A stretch of 50,597 nucleotides of DNA from a virus, in the IMG/VR virus record IMGVR_UViG_3300022935_000028, positions 1 through 50,597 of that record; one strand, 5' to 3'. Every line of letters starts with the position of its first letter. The first letter of the stretch is position 1. Both the position numbers and the translations under genes were made by a program. Shown here one piece after another: positions 1 to 7,388 of the stretch. The notes beneath the pieces are model-generated. The model was not told where the DNA came from and did not search any database. It worked only from the letters and a program-made list of their open reading frames with translations.

Positions 1-734
1 ACAATATCCATATATCCTGCTAGGCTTTCTGCCATTACAGCACTACGACCCATATAGTTTTTAAACTTGCGTAGTTTAGACATTTCTTCTGAAAGACCTA
101 CAATATGCTTGCCAAAATCATCATAGGCTGTGCCGCCTTCTGATACGTGACGAGCCATTGCCCTTGCACCACTTAGATGTTTGTATGGATATTTAAATCT
201 TTCACCTTCGGGTGATTCAATATAGATCTTACCAATCTTTTGTGTTCTGCCTGTAGCACTTTCTTGATTAATGTTTTCTGTATGCTTAATCATAATACGT
301 GCTTCGCCTACTTTTTGATAGCTTACACGACTAGTACCGTAAAGTTTTGATTCTGTCATTGTATCGTCCCCAGATCGATTTGCTAAAAATTTGTAATCTC
401 TTTTTGTCAAATTTGTTTTATTAATGTCTCGAACACTAAAGTCTTGCATTCTTTTTTTACTAAAAACTCTAAGTTCTTTTAAAAAATCATACCAATCTTT
501 TTTTGTTAGTTCATCTTCGTTACTAATAAAATCTTTAGAATATATTACAGATAAACCATCTTCCTCAGAAATACTAATACTTACTTTTCCTAAACCCTTA
601 TAATCAAAATCAAAAAATCTTGCTTTTGAAGGCTCGTTAGTTACCATACCTTCGGCATCACCGATAGTAACTTCTGGAAATCTACCTCGTATTTTTTTAA
701 AAAGATCTTCGCTTATTTTATCTTGTTCAATCAT
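1..734 (-). CDS. conserved phage protein of unknown function, C-terminus cut by the window edge
   Basis: The reading frame is open from ATG at 734 down to base 1, about 244 codons with no stop, so the C-terminus lies outside the window. The product starts MIEQDKISEDLFKKIRG and is charged and soluble-looking, with no signal peptide or membrane segment. It has a basic middle (KKDWYDFLKELRVFSKKRMQ) and a later KYPYKHLSGARAMARHVSEG stretch. I recognise no enzyme motif. It lies directly downstream of the large terminase gene on the same strand, a place where marine T4-like phages often keep conserved genes of unknown role, so a packaging or virion role is possible but unproven. The start is supported by a late-promoter-like octamer ending four bases before ATG. 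There is no Shine-Dalgarno. Confidence 0.8.
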   Translation of the reverse strand, partial: MIEQDKISEDLFKKIRGRFPEVTIGDAEGMVTNEPSKARFFDFDYKGLGKVSISISEEDGLSVIYSKDFISNEDELTKKDWYDFLKELRVFSKKRMQDFSVRDINKTNLTKRDYKFLANRSGDDTMTESKLYGTSRVSYQKVGEARIMIKHTENINQESATGRTQKIGKIYIESPEGERFKYPYKHLSGARAMARHVSEGGTAYDDFGKHIVGLSEEMSKLRKFKNYMGRSAVMAESLAGYMDI

Positions 735-738
735 ACTG

Positions 739-746
739 TATTTATC
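739..746 (-). promoter_or_regulatory. T4-type late promoter octamer GATAAATA
   Basis: GATAAATA reads on the minus strand and matches the T4 late consensus TATAAATA at 7 of 8 bases. Only four bases separate it from the ATG at 734, so the predicted transcript start falls at or just inside the start codon. The octamer touches the end of the terminase stop codon. Confidence 0.55.
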
Positions 747-2326
747 TAATAGTTGCTACTAATGAAGATTGGCATCGGCGGTTCATAATCCTCTAAATCT
801 TCTGCCTGATTAAATGTACTATACACTCTAGGATCCCAGTCTTTAAGTACGCTCATCATTCTAATTGCTAATAGTGTTGCACTAATCAAATCATCAGTCA
901 TACCTGATTTGGCTTGATAGCTTGAACCTGTTGCAACATAACCTTTTAATTCAGATATAAATGGTTTTGAGTGTACAAGCATTTTATCATTTTCAATCAT
1001 TGTTTTAAGTCTGGAACAAGCCGTAACTTTGGTACTGTGCGTTGTGTTGAAACCTTTGCGGAACTTTCTAACGTGTCCTTTACGTATAGGTTCACTAACA
1101 AACAGACCAGGTATATTTTCTTCCCCAAAGTCATTGATAACGATAAGTGCGGCTTCTCCCAACCCATTGTTTTCTACACTCCAGTATATGCCTTGTGAAT
1201 TTTGTGTACAACTTTCTATATATTTACATATGTCAGCAAGTACTCTTATTTGTCCAGGTATAGCAGTTTGATTATGTTGCCACTCTGCTACCTGTTCATA
1301 ACTAGGCAATTCAAATACTTGTATAGCAGCATAATCTCCGCCTGTACCCATTGACGGATCTAATGCAATACAGTATGTATATTGATTAGTAGGCTTTTTA
1401 TACCAGCGGGTTTGTCCCATATTAAGTATAGGATTAACTCCCTCCATTGCGGCAAGTTTAATTGAATTAATTAGTGTTTCGTCAAATACTAAGAATTCAC
1501 ATCCGTATTCACGACGAAATTTTTCTTCTCCAATACGTCCAATTTCATCTTCTTTCCATTTTTCATCTCTATCAGGATGTTCCTGCCATTCTGCTCTAAA
1601 TGCGTGAAATCCATTAACACCTACTTCTTGCTCATTACCGTGTGTATCAAATTTTTGTTCTGCTTGTTTCCAAATAGTAGCAAATGTATCTTCGTCCGAG
1701 TTAGGTGTACTAGTAATAATAGCACGACCACCTGTTGCTAGTGTAGGCGATATAGAAGTCCAAAATTCTTCAGCAATGTTAGGTTGCACAAATGCAAACT
1801 CGTCACAGTATAGTAGTGAGATAGACAAACCACGTCCTGTGTTGCCCGTTGTTGTTTGGCTTATAATACGTGAACCATTTTCAAATTCAATGCTACCTTT
1901 GTTATAACTAGTAACGCCTGCTCTAATATGATCTGGACAAGTTTCATACACATAGCGGATACGTGCCATAATCTCTTGCGCACCTGTGTATTTGTGTGCA
2001 GCAATAAGAATAGTTTGGTCCGGGTGAAACATAGCATACCACGCAAGGTAGATACTAGCACAGGTAGTTTTACCTGTTTGTCTTGGCATCATATTAATAT
2101 TAAAGCGGTAGTTATGATATGAATGCATCAAACGTAATTGATATTCATAAGGATCGAACAACAACTTACCTTTTACCGGATGTTGTATGTATGCAAAATG
2201 CTTTGCAAAATGTAAGTAACCTTCGTTAGGATCCATACATTGCATAAGATCCTGAATCTGTACTTCAGTATATGTTTCTTGCGTATTAGCCTTTTTAGTT
2301 AATACACCATCTAGTGATTTACTCAT
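746..2326 (-). CDS. gp17: terminase large subunit (T4 gp17 homologue)
   Basis: This is the DNA-packaging motor ATPase and headful nuclease, acting at the portal vertex of the prohead. At 526 residues it is somewhat shorter than T4 gp17 (610). The ATPase domain shows Walker A PRQTGKTT at residues 81-88, Walker B LLYCDE at 171-176 (D175, E176) and the coupling motif TSTPN at 205-209. The RNase-H-like nuclease domain shows the expected acidic triad in ALDPSMGTGGD (D323), SVENNG (E385) and MTDDL (D478/D479). The small subunit gp16 lies three genes upstream on the same strand, so the packaging genes are clustered. A strong hairpin terminator closes the preceding gene, and the start follows a late-like octamer by five bases with no Shine-Dalgarno, so gp17 looks like its own transcription unit. 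The family call is firm. Confidence 0.97.
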   Translation of the reverse strand: MSKSLDGVLTKKANTQETYTEVQIQDLMQCMDPNEGYLHFAKHFAYIQHPVKGKLLFDPYEYQLRLMHSYHNYRFNINMMPRQTGKTTCASIYLAWYAMFHPDQTILIAAHKYTGAQEIMARIRYVYETCPDHIRAGVTSYNKGSIEFENGSRIISQTTTGNTGRGLSISLLYCDEFAFVQPNIAEEFWTSISPTLATGGRAIITSTPNSDEDTFATIWKQAEQKFDTHGNEQEVGVNGFHAFRAEWQEHPDRDEKWKEDEIGRIGEEKFRREYGCEFLVFDETLINSIKLAAMEGVNPILNMGQTRWYKKPTNQYTYCIALDPSMGTGGDYAAIQVFELPSYEQVAEWQHNQTAIPGQIRVLADICKYIESCTQNSQGIYWSVENNGLGEAALIVINDFGEENIPGLFVSEPIRKGHVRKFRKGFNTTHSTKVTACSRLKTMIENDKMLVHSKPFISELKGYVATGSSYQAKSGMTDDLISATLLAIRMMSVLKDWDPRVYSTFNQAEDLEDYEPPMPIFISSNY

Positions 2327-2331
2327 AATAA

Positions 2332-2339
2332 TACTTATC
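2332..2339 (-). promoter_or_regulatory. late-promoter-like octamer GATAAGTA before gp17
   Basis: GATAAGTA on the minus strand differs from TATAAATA at two positions. The gap to the gp17 ATG is exactly five bases (TTATT), the same gap sequence as before the tube-like gene at 6577. With T4 spacing this puts transcript base +1 on the A of ATG. Confidence 0.5.
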
Positions 2340-2340
2340 C

Positions 2341-2368
2341 AAAAAAATAGGGCCCGTAGGCCCTATTT
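2341..2368 (-). terminator. rho-independent terminator upstream of gp17
   Basis: A perfect 10-bp stem (AAATAGGGCC at 2345-2354 with GGCCCTATTT at 2359-2368) closes a four-base loop. On the minus strand it is followed by an uninterrupted T run, giving a classic intrinsic terminator. It ends the transcript of the upstream 349-residue gene, only about 15 bases before the gp17 start codon. Confidence 0.9.
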
Positions 2369-2387
2369 GGTGTAACCCCACCGTAGA

Positions 2388-3437
2388 TTATTTTTTCTTT
2401 TTCTTCTTTAGATCGTTTGGACCTTTGCCATCTTCTGCATAATCCGGAATGCCATTCTTATTTGCGTCTGGCTTTTTCTTTTCTTCTAGTGCTTTCATTA
2501 GTTGTGCTTTAATAGCTTCTACAGCCATTGCATTGTCGCCGTCTTGTGCTTTAGCATATGCTTTCTTTTCACGGTTAATACCACCGCTTAGATCTTTTGT
2601 CATATGCTTGTGATCTTGATATTCTGGATCTGGCTCGTTGTCGTAACCTTCGCCCATATTGTCCATATAATCTTCAATGTATTCTTGAGCTCGTGCCATT
2701 ACCATATCAAACTTATCACTGCCGCCATCTTGATCAGCCATAGCATCTGCCATTTCTCCAGCGGCATCTTCTATGTTACCTTGCTTTATTAACATACTTA
2801 CTTTAGCAACGTCAGGATCACCGTAGTACATCATATCTGTGTCCATTTCATCTACAAACTTGGCAATCATTGACGCAACTTTAGGATCAGCATCTTCTTC
2901 AATGTCATCTGTCATTTTATCGCCAATAGCTGCTCCTGCTGCTCCTGGTAATGCACTGCCTACAGCTGAACCTACTTTAGCACCCATTGCGCCACCGGCT
3001 GCTTTTCCTAACATACCTTTGCCCATTGCGCCAGCAATTCCTGAACCTGCTTTTGCACCAAGTGCTGCACCTTTTGCTGCTAGTGCGCCTGTTGCACCTG
3101 TAGCTGCACCTGCTGCTGAACCTAATGCGCCTCCTGCCAGTGCGCCAATTAGTCCTGCTTGTAAATCTTGATCGCCTTCTACATCGTCTTTACCTGGAAT
3201 TTTTGGATCGTCGTCCATTGCTGCACGAAACTTTTCAATGTCAGTACGCATTGGCATTGGCATATCTGCTGGTACTGGCTTTGATCCTACACCTGCGTGT
3301 CCTTGCATAGCGGCTATCATATCTGCAATCTCTGCGCCTGTTTCTGCACTAATAGAAATTGTAGCTGCTTCGTTAAGTTGTTCTTTTTTTGAATTTTCTA
3401 TATCAGTCATTTGCTGAATTAAGTTCTTCATATCCAT
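2388..3437 (-). CDS. uncharacterised protein with long Gly/Ala-rich segment
   Basis: I recognise no family. The 349-residue product has an acidic, Met-rich N-terminus, then about 80 residues (roughly 94-173) made almost only of Gly, Ala, Leu and Lys with many GxxxG steps. This looks like a glycine-zipper or membrane-active segment. After that come an acidic helical region (180-265), a short Asn/Asp-rich DANKNGIPDYAEDGKG stretch that resembles a calcium loop, and a poly-Lys end. Start: ATG lies eight bases after a perfect AGGAGG that overlaps the stop of the preceding gene, so the two genes are probably translationally linked. A strong terminator follows. Its place between gp16 and gp17 suggests a virion or packaging role. 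An ejected or internal virion protein is one possibility, inferred only from the hydrophobic segment. Confidence 0.85.
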   Translation of the reverse strand: MDMKNLIQQMTDIENSKKEQLNEAATISISAETGAEIADMIAAMQGHAGVGSKPVPADMPMPMRTDIEKFRAAMDDDPKIPGKDDVEGDQDLQAGLIGALAGGALGSAAGAATGATGALAAKGAALGAKAGSGIAGAMGKGMLGKAAGGAMGAKVGSAVGSALPGAAGAAIGDKMTDDIEEDADPKVASMIAKFVDEMDTDMMYYGDPDVAKVSMLIKQGNIEDAAGEMADAMADQDGGSDKFDMVMARAQEYIEDYMDNMGEGYDNEPDPEYQDHKHMTKDLSGGINREKKAYAKAQDGDNAMAVEAIKAQLMKALEEKKKPDANKNGIPDYAEDGKGPNDLKKKKKK

Positions 3438-3441
3438 AATA

Positions 3442-3999
3442 TTAACCTCCTACGACCGCTTTACTGTTTTCTGTGTCACCAATATCGCTTGATTCTCCTA
3501 CAGGTGCACCTTCTGCTGCATCGTGGTCGCGTTCTTTACGAGCAGTTTCTAGTTCTTTTAATAAATCCATTACACGATTGCCACCTACTGATTCTTGGGC
3601 ACTTTCGCCGCCCATATCTTCGGTATTCAACATAGATTCATAAGGCTCGTCGTCCTTCATTTCTTGGTATTCTTCTCTAGGATCATTCATATTGCGCACT
3701 ATAATATGACTTTGATCAATACCGCAACATTTGCCAAGATATTCCTGTAAAATAATATTTGTAGTTGGATATTCTACTGTTGCTTCAAAATATGTTACTT
3801 CCATATTTTGTAGTTGTGGAAAATCTAAAGGACGTTCTTGTATTGGTGTTTTCTTTCCAGATGTTAAATTAGACAAATTAAACTTTTTAAGAGCAGTTTC
3901 TAATTTATCTACACATTCTGGAGGGCAATCGCCTGCCACACCAATTTTAAATTCATAAGTCTTTTTAGACTCTGTTAGTATTTCTTTAAATGATCTCAT
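3442..3999 (-). CDS. conserved phage protein of unknown function between gp16 and gp17
   Basis: 185 residues. The N-terminal half (to about residue 110) looks folded: it starts MRSFKEILTESKKTYEFKIG, has CPPECVDKLETALKKF and a mixed alpha/beta pattern with beta strands around EVTYFEATVEYP. The C-terminal third is acidic and low-complexity (DDEPYESMLNTEDMGGE), probably disordered. I know similar proteins only as uncharacterised genes beside the terminase genes of marine T4-like phages. A late octamer at 4030-4037 and an AGGAT sequence about nine bases before ATG support this start. The gene runs straight into the next one, separated by four bases, with its stop next to that gene's AGGAGG. Confidence 0.85.
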   Translation of the reverse strand: MRSFKEILTESKKTYEFKIGVAGDCPPECVDKLETALKKFNLSNLTSGKKTPIQERPLDFPQLQNMEVTYFEATVEYPTTNIILQEYLGKCCGIDQSHIIVRNMNDPREEYQEMKDDEPYESMLNTEDMGGESAQESVGGNRVMDLLKELETARKERDHDAAEGAPVGESSDIGDTENSKAVVGG

Positions 4000-4028
4000 T
4001 GCGCATTGATCCTAATTTGTTATATATA

Positions 4029-4529
4029 TTATTTATCTTTATCAAGACCTTTTAGGCGCTCAAGTAGACTGTTTCTATCTGTAACTACGTAACCCTCACC
4101 GTTAACTATATCGCCAGGTGCATTATTAGAATCTTTATCTTGTTTTTCTTTTTTGAGTTGTAGTTCAATCATTTTAAGTTTTTTATCTAGTTTTGCAACC
4201 TTTGCATCTAAACTAGTTTTTAGCATTCCGCCTGCTACTTCGAAAACTCTGCCACTATATCTACTTTCAACATTCATACCCAGATCCATTAAGTCTTCGT
4301 ATGCATTCATAGCTTTGTCAGCAACTTCATTTAACTCTTTATCAGCCATTTCTCCAAGGCCTTTGACAGCTGGAAGTGCAGCATTAATTTTATCAAATTC
4401 TGCTATATCACGAAATGTTTCTTCTCTTTCTATTTCGTGTTTATGTTGCTCAACTTCTTGTGCTTCAGCTTCTTCAATAATATCTTTTGAATCTGGTAAA
4501 TTTAATAAATCTTCTAACTTTTTTGTCAT
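4029..4529 (-). CDS. gp16: terminase small subunit (T4 gp16-like)
   Basis: A 166-residue, very helical, charged protein. It resembles T4 gp16 (164 residues) in size, in predicted long central helices (about residues 30-130, including LDAKVAKLDKKLKMIELQLKKEKQ as coiled coil) and in position beside gp17. In T4 this subunit recognises DNA for packaging and stimulates the gp17 ATPase; it forms rings. Two start codons are in frame: 4541 and 4529. I prefer 4529 because GGAAG stands five bases before it, whereas the upstream ATG has no Shine-Dalgarno and lies only about six bases inside the mRNA predicted from the late octamer at 4555-4562. If 4541 is used, the product gains MEAT. The family call rests on pattern and context, not an alignment. 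Confidence 0.82.
   Translation of the reverse strand: MTKKLEDLLNLPDSKDIIEEAEAQEVEQHKHEIEREETFRDIAEFDKINAALPAVKGLGEMADKELNEVADKAMNAYEDLMDLGMNVESRYSGRVFEVAGGMLKTSLDAKVAKLDKKLKMIELQLKKEKQDKDSNNAPGDIVNGEGYVVTDRNSLLERLKGLDKDK
4030..4037 (-). promoter_or_regulatory. T4-type late promoter octamer GATAAATA
   Basis: GATAAATA on the minus strand, 30 bases upstream of the ATG at 3999 and at the very end of gp16. The distance leaves room for a normal leader carrying the AGGAT ribosome-binding site. Confidence 0.6.
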
Positions 4530-4554
4530 TGTAGCTTCCATTATATGCTAGTAT

Positions 4555-4562
4555 TATTTATC
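4555..4562 (-). promoter_or_regulatory. T4-type late promoter octamer GATAAATA upstream of gp16
   Basis: GATAAATA on the minus strand, overlapping the stop codon of gp4. It is 25 bases from the preferred gp16 start at 4529, the usual leader length for the Shine-Dalgarno class of late genes here. Confidence 0.6.
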
Positions 4563-4995
4563 GTCTTTTACCATTATGGAATATGTCTTGTTCGGTCACT
4601 ATACGAAAGTATATTCCTTTTTGTTTGCACCAAGCTCTTGCTGCTTCCCACTTCGCTTGGTTAACAACATAATGTGCTTGATTAGCTCTACTGCGTCCTA
4701 ATTTTTCTTTTAGTGCTTGACTGCTAGGTTTAACTTCTATTAGTTCAACTCTTTTCCTTCCACCTTTATCTGAGTATACAATAAAAAAATCAGGAACATA
4801 TATTGTATGTTTGCCAGACAACGGGTTTCTATAAGGTATACGTATTGCTTCAGAAGCCCATTGCGATACACTAGGATGTTCGTCGCAGAATTTCATAAAG
4901 GTAAATTCCCAACCTGAGCGGTATGTAGGAGTTTTGTTTCCTACATATTTTTCAGGGTTTTTTAGATTGAATTTACCTTGAGCAAAATGTGCCAT
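4558..4995 (-). CDS. gp4: head completion protein (T4 gp4-like, PD-(D/E)XK fold)
   Basis: 145 residues, close to T4 gp4 (150). T4 gp4 acts after packaging to finish the head-tail connector, and its sequence carries a nuclease-like fold. The shared pattern is clear: an N-terminal G-x-F/W ... Y-x-G-x-x-x-x-x-TYRS-x-WE motif (here TPTYRSGWE, E30), a strand ending PDFFIVY (D69), then ELIEVKP (E87, K89), which together make a PD-(D/E)XK-type active site. The C-terminal KWEAARAWCKQKGIYFRIVTE also matches the T4 protein's WKAA...RGIKFRILTE. It overlaps the preceding gene by one base (TAATG), implying translational coupling. Whether the active site cuts DNA is not known from sequence alone. Confidence 0.9.
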   Translation of the reverse strand: MAHFAQGKFNLKNPEKYVGNKTPTYRSGWEFTFMKFCDEHPSVSQWASEAIRIPYRNPLSGKHTIYVPDFFIVYSDKGGRKRVELIEVKPSSQALKEKLGRSRANQAHYVVNQAKWEAARAWCKQKGIYFRIVTEQDIFHNGKRR

Positions 4996-5354
4996 TAGAC
5001 TAAGATTTGACGCTGCTCAAACAGTTGTGTTTTTTCTGGTATTCTATAACCAAGAGTACTTACTTTGCTGCGATTTAGATTTAATATTTGTGCAACAATA
5101 TTACTCAACTGTACATCAGTGACACCTTTCAAAGTATCTATTAATTTAAAAACTGTTATCTGATCAATTTCTGCTTGTTGTAAAAGCACACTTGCGGTAT
5201 TTACAGCAGCAATTTTATCAAACCCTCGTTTTAAAAAATAACCGATTACTGCATCTACTTCCGATGCATTGTAAGAAATTTGTCTATTATAATAATTGTC
5301 AAAAAACTTTTTTGTTAATTCGTCTGAAACTTTTTGTGGATTACCAGAGTCCAT
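4995..5354 (-). CDS. small conserved phage protein, function unknown
   Basis: 119 residues with a helix-rich profile: NPQKVSDELTKKFFDNYYNR, then VDAVIGYFLKRGFDKIAAVNTASVLLQQA, which looks like a compact three-helix bundle, and a tail LGYRIPEKTQLFEQRQILV. No enzyme motif, signal or membrane segment is visible. It is coupled on both sides by one-base TAATG overlaps, with the tube-like gene before and gp4 after, so it is very likely made together with tail and head-completion proteins. A structural or assembly role is an inference from this position. Confidence 0.85.
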   Translation of the reverse strand: MDSGNPQKVSDELTKKFFDNYYNRQISYNASEVDAVIGYFLKRGFDKIAAVNTASVLLQQAEIDQITVFKLIDTLKGVTDVQLSNIVAQILNLNRSKVSTLGYRIPEKTQLFEQRQILV

Positions 5355-6577
5355 TATGTAATTACTCCTCTTGCTGCTCTTAATGCAGTATTTGCAAATG
5401 AGGCTAATTTCGTATTACTGTTTATTTGGTTAATTAACCCATTTGTAATATCTTGTTGTGCTGTTGCAGACAATCCAGTGTATGATTCAACTGTGGTACC
5501 AGGTACTGCTCCTGTATTAATAGCTTGTGCTACAAAACTCGATCTTGCAGATGGATTAGTGGTTATTTGTGCTGCAATTGCAACTGGATTTAAACTAGAT
5601 TCAGTGGCTGGTATACTAGTTGTAGTTATTGCAGGTGTTTGTAACGGTACAATAATTTGTTCTAGTACTCCTGTTTGTGAGTTATTATTAATATTTGAAG
5701 GATTAATAGTACTATCACTATTTGCCATTCTTGCAATTAAGCCTCGCGGAACATTAGGAGACGTGTTGAGCAATTTTGGGGATAAATTATATTTTTCAAA
5801 AATAGATTCATCTGCGTAACCCAATGGGCTCATTTCATTATCATATCTTGTTTCAGCTGATGTAAAATGTGTAGGTTCTCCTTGAGCACCTATAGTTCCT
5901 TTATCATATAAAACTGCTTCATATGCAATTGTAATTGTATTTTCAACCATACCAGAACCGTCACTATAATCTAAATCACCGTGTTGCCAAGCAGATAATA
6001 AAGGATTAACTAAAGTATAACTAAACCATTCTTTACGAGATAATTGATATATTTTTATATATTCAAAAAACGGTATTTCGTGAGCTACAGATTGTTTTCT
6101 TGTGTTTAATCCGTAAGTTGGTACTTTTGAATAGTATTTGTCTCTTGGATTATAAGCGCCGCCTGCTGCTGTAATATCTTGATTGCCGTCAGCATAATAC
6201 CATTTGTAGTATTCTTCTAACATTGATCTTGTAGCACCTACAGAATCATCGTGAAATGTCATTCTTACATCTTGGTAATCTATTCTTGTTTGAACATTTT
6301 TCTTTCTATTGTATTGCTGTTTATTTTCGATACTTGCTCTAAAACTAGGTAAGTCTGTAGATTTAACTAATACACCGATTTCTTTAACAAATAAAAATGT
6401 ATTATATAATGATGCATCTGCAATTGCTCTACTAGGTTGAAATACAACGTGGTATAAGAATTTTTGCTTCGGCGAGAAAGCGTGTCCGTATTCCGTATAC
6501 AGTTGATGTGCGTGTCTTGCATCACGCATATGCACATCAAGATTTACATTAACAAGATATGGATCTAAAGTACTCAT
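5354..6577 (-). CDS. tail-tube-like virion protein (gp19-fold, larger)
   Basis: 407 residues. The first 270 or so look like the phage tail-tube fold: FLYHVVFQPS, an early strand pair EIGVLVKSTDLPSFRASIENKQ, then MTFHDDSVGATRSMLEEYYKWYY, resembling the tube proteins' strand-helix pattern, and WQHGDLDYSDGSGMVENTITIAYEAVLY. The last 130 residues are Asn/Thr/Ala-rich and probably extended or disordered. It follows tail tube gp19 in the same operon, so a tube initiator, tube terminator or second tube protein (in the style of T4 gp48/gp54/gp3) is plausible; I cannot decide which. The start is five bases after a late octamer with no Shine-Dalgarno. The stop overlaps the next start (TAATG). Confidence 0.8.
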   Translation of the reverse strand: MSTLDPYLVNVNLDVHMRDARHAHQLYTEYGHAFSPKQKFLYHVVFQPSRAIADASLYNTFLFVKEIGVLVKSTDLPSFRASIENKQQYNRKKNVQTRIDYQDVRMTFHDDSVGATRSMLEEYYKWYYADGNQDITAAGGAYNPRDKYYSKVPTYGLNTRKQSVAHEIPFFEYIKIYQLSRKEWFSYTLVNPLLSAWQHGDLDYSDGSGMVENTITIAYEAVLYDKGTIGAQGEPTHFTSAETRYDNEMSPLGYADESIFEKYNLSPKLLNTSPNVPRGLIARMANSDSTINPSNINNNSQTGVLEQIIVPLQTPAITTTSIPATESSLNPVAIAAQITTNPSARSSFVAQAINTGAVPGTTVESYTGLSATAQQDITNGLINQINSNTKLASFANTALRAARGVIT

Positions 6578-6582
6578 AATAA

Positions 6583-6590
6583 TATTTATC
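6583..6590 (-). promoter_or_regulatory. T4-type late promoter octamer GATAAATA, five bases from ATG
   Basis: GATAAATA on the minus strand followed by TTATT and ATG. Octamer, gap length and gap sequence closely match the gp17 start region. The predicted +1 is the A of ATG. Confidence 0.65.
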
Positions 6591-6610
6591 TATAGAAAAT
6601 ATATGCGTAT

Positions 6611-6647
6611 ATAAAAAAGCGAGAACTGAATTAACAATTCTCGCTTT
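6611..6647 (-). terminator. rho-independent terminator after tail tube gp19
   Basis: A 10-bp perfect stem (AAAGCGAGAA at 6616-6625, TTCTCGCTTT at 6638-6647) with a 12-base loop. On the minus strand it runs into TTTTTTATA. It lies 26 bases after the gp19 stop and before the next late promoter, so gp19 message probably ends here. Confidence 0.88.
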
Positions 6648-6672
6648 AATATAACGCCAATCTGTTGACTAA

Positions 6673-7317
6673 TTAGCCAGTAACTGTTGTGCCGCCTGTT
6701 CCGCCAGCTAAGATTCTAGCTGTTGGTTCGCCGATACCGTTAAAGTCTTCATCTGCTCCAAATTGGATTGCATTGTCGTAACGTATAGATAATGTTGTTG
6801 TAACTGGGTCATTTGTTGCATATGCTAATGTGTTATAGTTTGCTGATTCAATATAGCATCCTACTAAATGGAATCTATCAATAACATTTGCACCTGTTGC
6901 TCCGTTACCACCGTCTAGTATTTCAATTCTAGTTTGGAATTTGTAAGTACCTGAACTTACTGCACTTGATTGCTCAAAGAAATCAAACTGTCTTTGTAAT
7001 TGCTGTCCAACAATTTTTTGTACGTTGTTGTTTGCATCTTCGCGTAGTGTAAGCGTAATTGGTTCCCAAGTGTGCTTACCAGCAAGATATGTTCTTGAGT
7101 TATAAGTATCTACTGTAATCTGATCAAAACTTACGTTTGGACGAGTTACATCTACTACTTGTCTTGAAATTTCTCTAGTACCGTCTGCGCCACCTGTTGT
7201 TCCAAAGTTATCAAGGAAAACACGGAAGCGATACTGTAGTTTAGGCATTAATAGCGAACTATTAGAACCTGCACCTTCGGTAGGTATCGAAATATTTGTT
7301 AAAGTTGTGATTGGCAT
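6673..7317 (-). CDS. gp19: tail tube protein (T4 gp19 homologue)
   Basis: 214 residues; T4 gp19 has 163. It builds the stacked hexamer rings of the inner tail tube through which DNA passes. The tube-fold signs are LQYRFRVFLDNF near the N-terminus, VDVTRPNVSFDQITVDTYNS, then the loop-and-strand YLAGKHTWEPITLTLRED and the helix VQKIVGQQLQRQFDF, followed by a long strand pair ending TTTLSIRYDNAIQF. It sits directly after the sheath gene, as in T4. Start: AGGAG lies eight bases before ATG, and an exact TATAAATA lies 20 bases upstream. A strong terminator follows. Being flanked by its own promoter and terminators fits high-copy expression. Confidence 0.93.
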   Translation of the reverse strand: MPITTLTNISIPTEGAGSNSSLLMPKLQYRFRVFLDNFGTTGGADGTREISRQVVDVTRPNVSFDQITVDTYNSRTYLAGKHTWEPITLTLREDANNNVQKIVGQQLQRQFDFFEQSSAVSSGTYKFQTRIEILDGGNGATGANVIDRFHLVGCYIESANYNTLAYATNDPVTTTLSIRYDNAIQFGADEDFNGIGEPTARILAGGTGGTTVTG

Positions 7318-7337
7318 TCTTTATCTCCTATACATAG

Positions 7338-7345
7338 TATTTATA
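7338..7345 (-). promoter_or_regulatory. exact T4 late promoter TATAAATA upstream of tail tube gene
   Basis: TATAAATA on the minus strand is a perfect match to the T4 late consensus, 20 bases before the gp19 ATG and followed by an AGGAG ribosome-binding site. It is one of only two exact matches noted in the window. Confidence 0.8.
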
Positions 7346-7351
7346 CACATT

Positions 7352-7375
7352 TGAGCAGGGATAATTCCCTGCTCA
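7352..7375 (-). terminator. hairpin between sheath and tube genes, probable terminator or processing stem
   Basis: A perfect 10-bp stem (TGAGCAGGGA with TCCCTGCTCA) and a four-base TAAT loop, just after the sheath stop at 7389. There is no clear T run on either side, so it may be a weak terminator or an RNA-stabilising stem rather than a classic intrinsic terminator. Confidence 0.6.
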
Positions 7376-7388
7376 TTATATGCGTATA

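Noticed and set aside
2839-3171. Plus-strand Pro/Ala-rich open frame
   Set aside because: It is the antisense image of the Gly/Ala-rich segment of the minus-strand gene, with no ribosome-binding site.
3370-3400. Calling the DANKNGIPDY stretch of the 349-residue protein a dockerin
   Set aside because: Only one short loop-like motif is present in the protein; a dockerin needs two paired calcium loops.
4153-4551. Plus-strand Ser-rich open frame opposite gp16
   Set aside because: It is antisense to a well-supported minus-strand gene. Its composition reflects the helical, charged gp16 codons read backwards.
5334-5819. Plus-strand hydrophobic frame resembling a membrane protein
   Set aside because: It is antisense to the tube-like gene; the hydrophobicity comes from complement of Asn/Thr-rich codons. 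No start signals.
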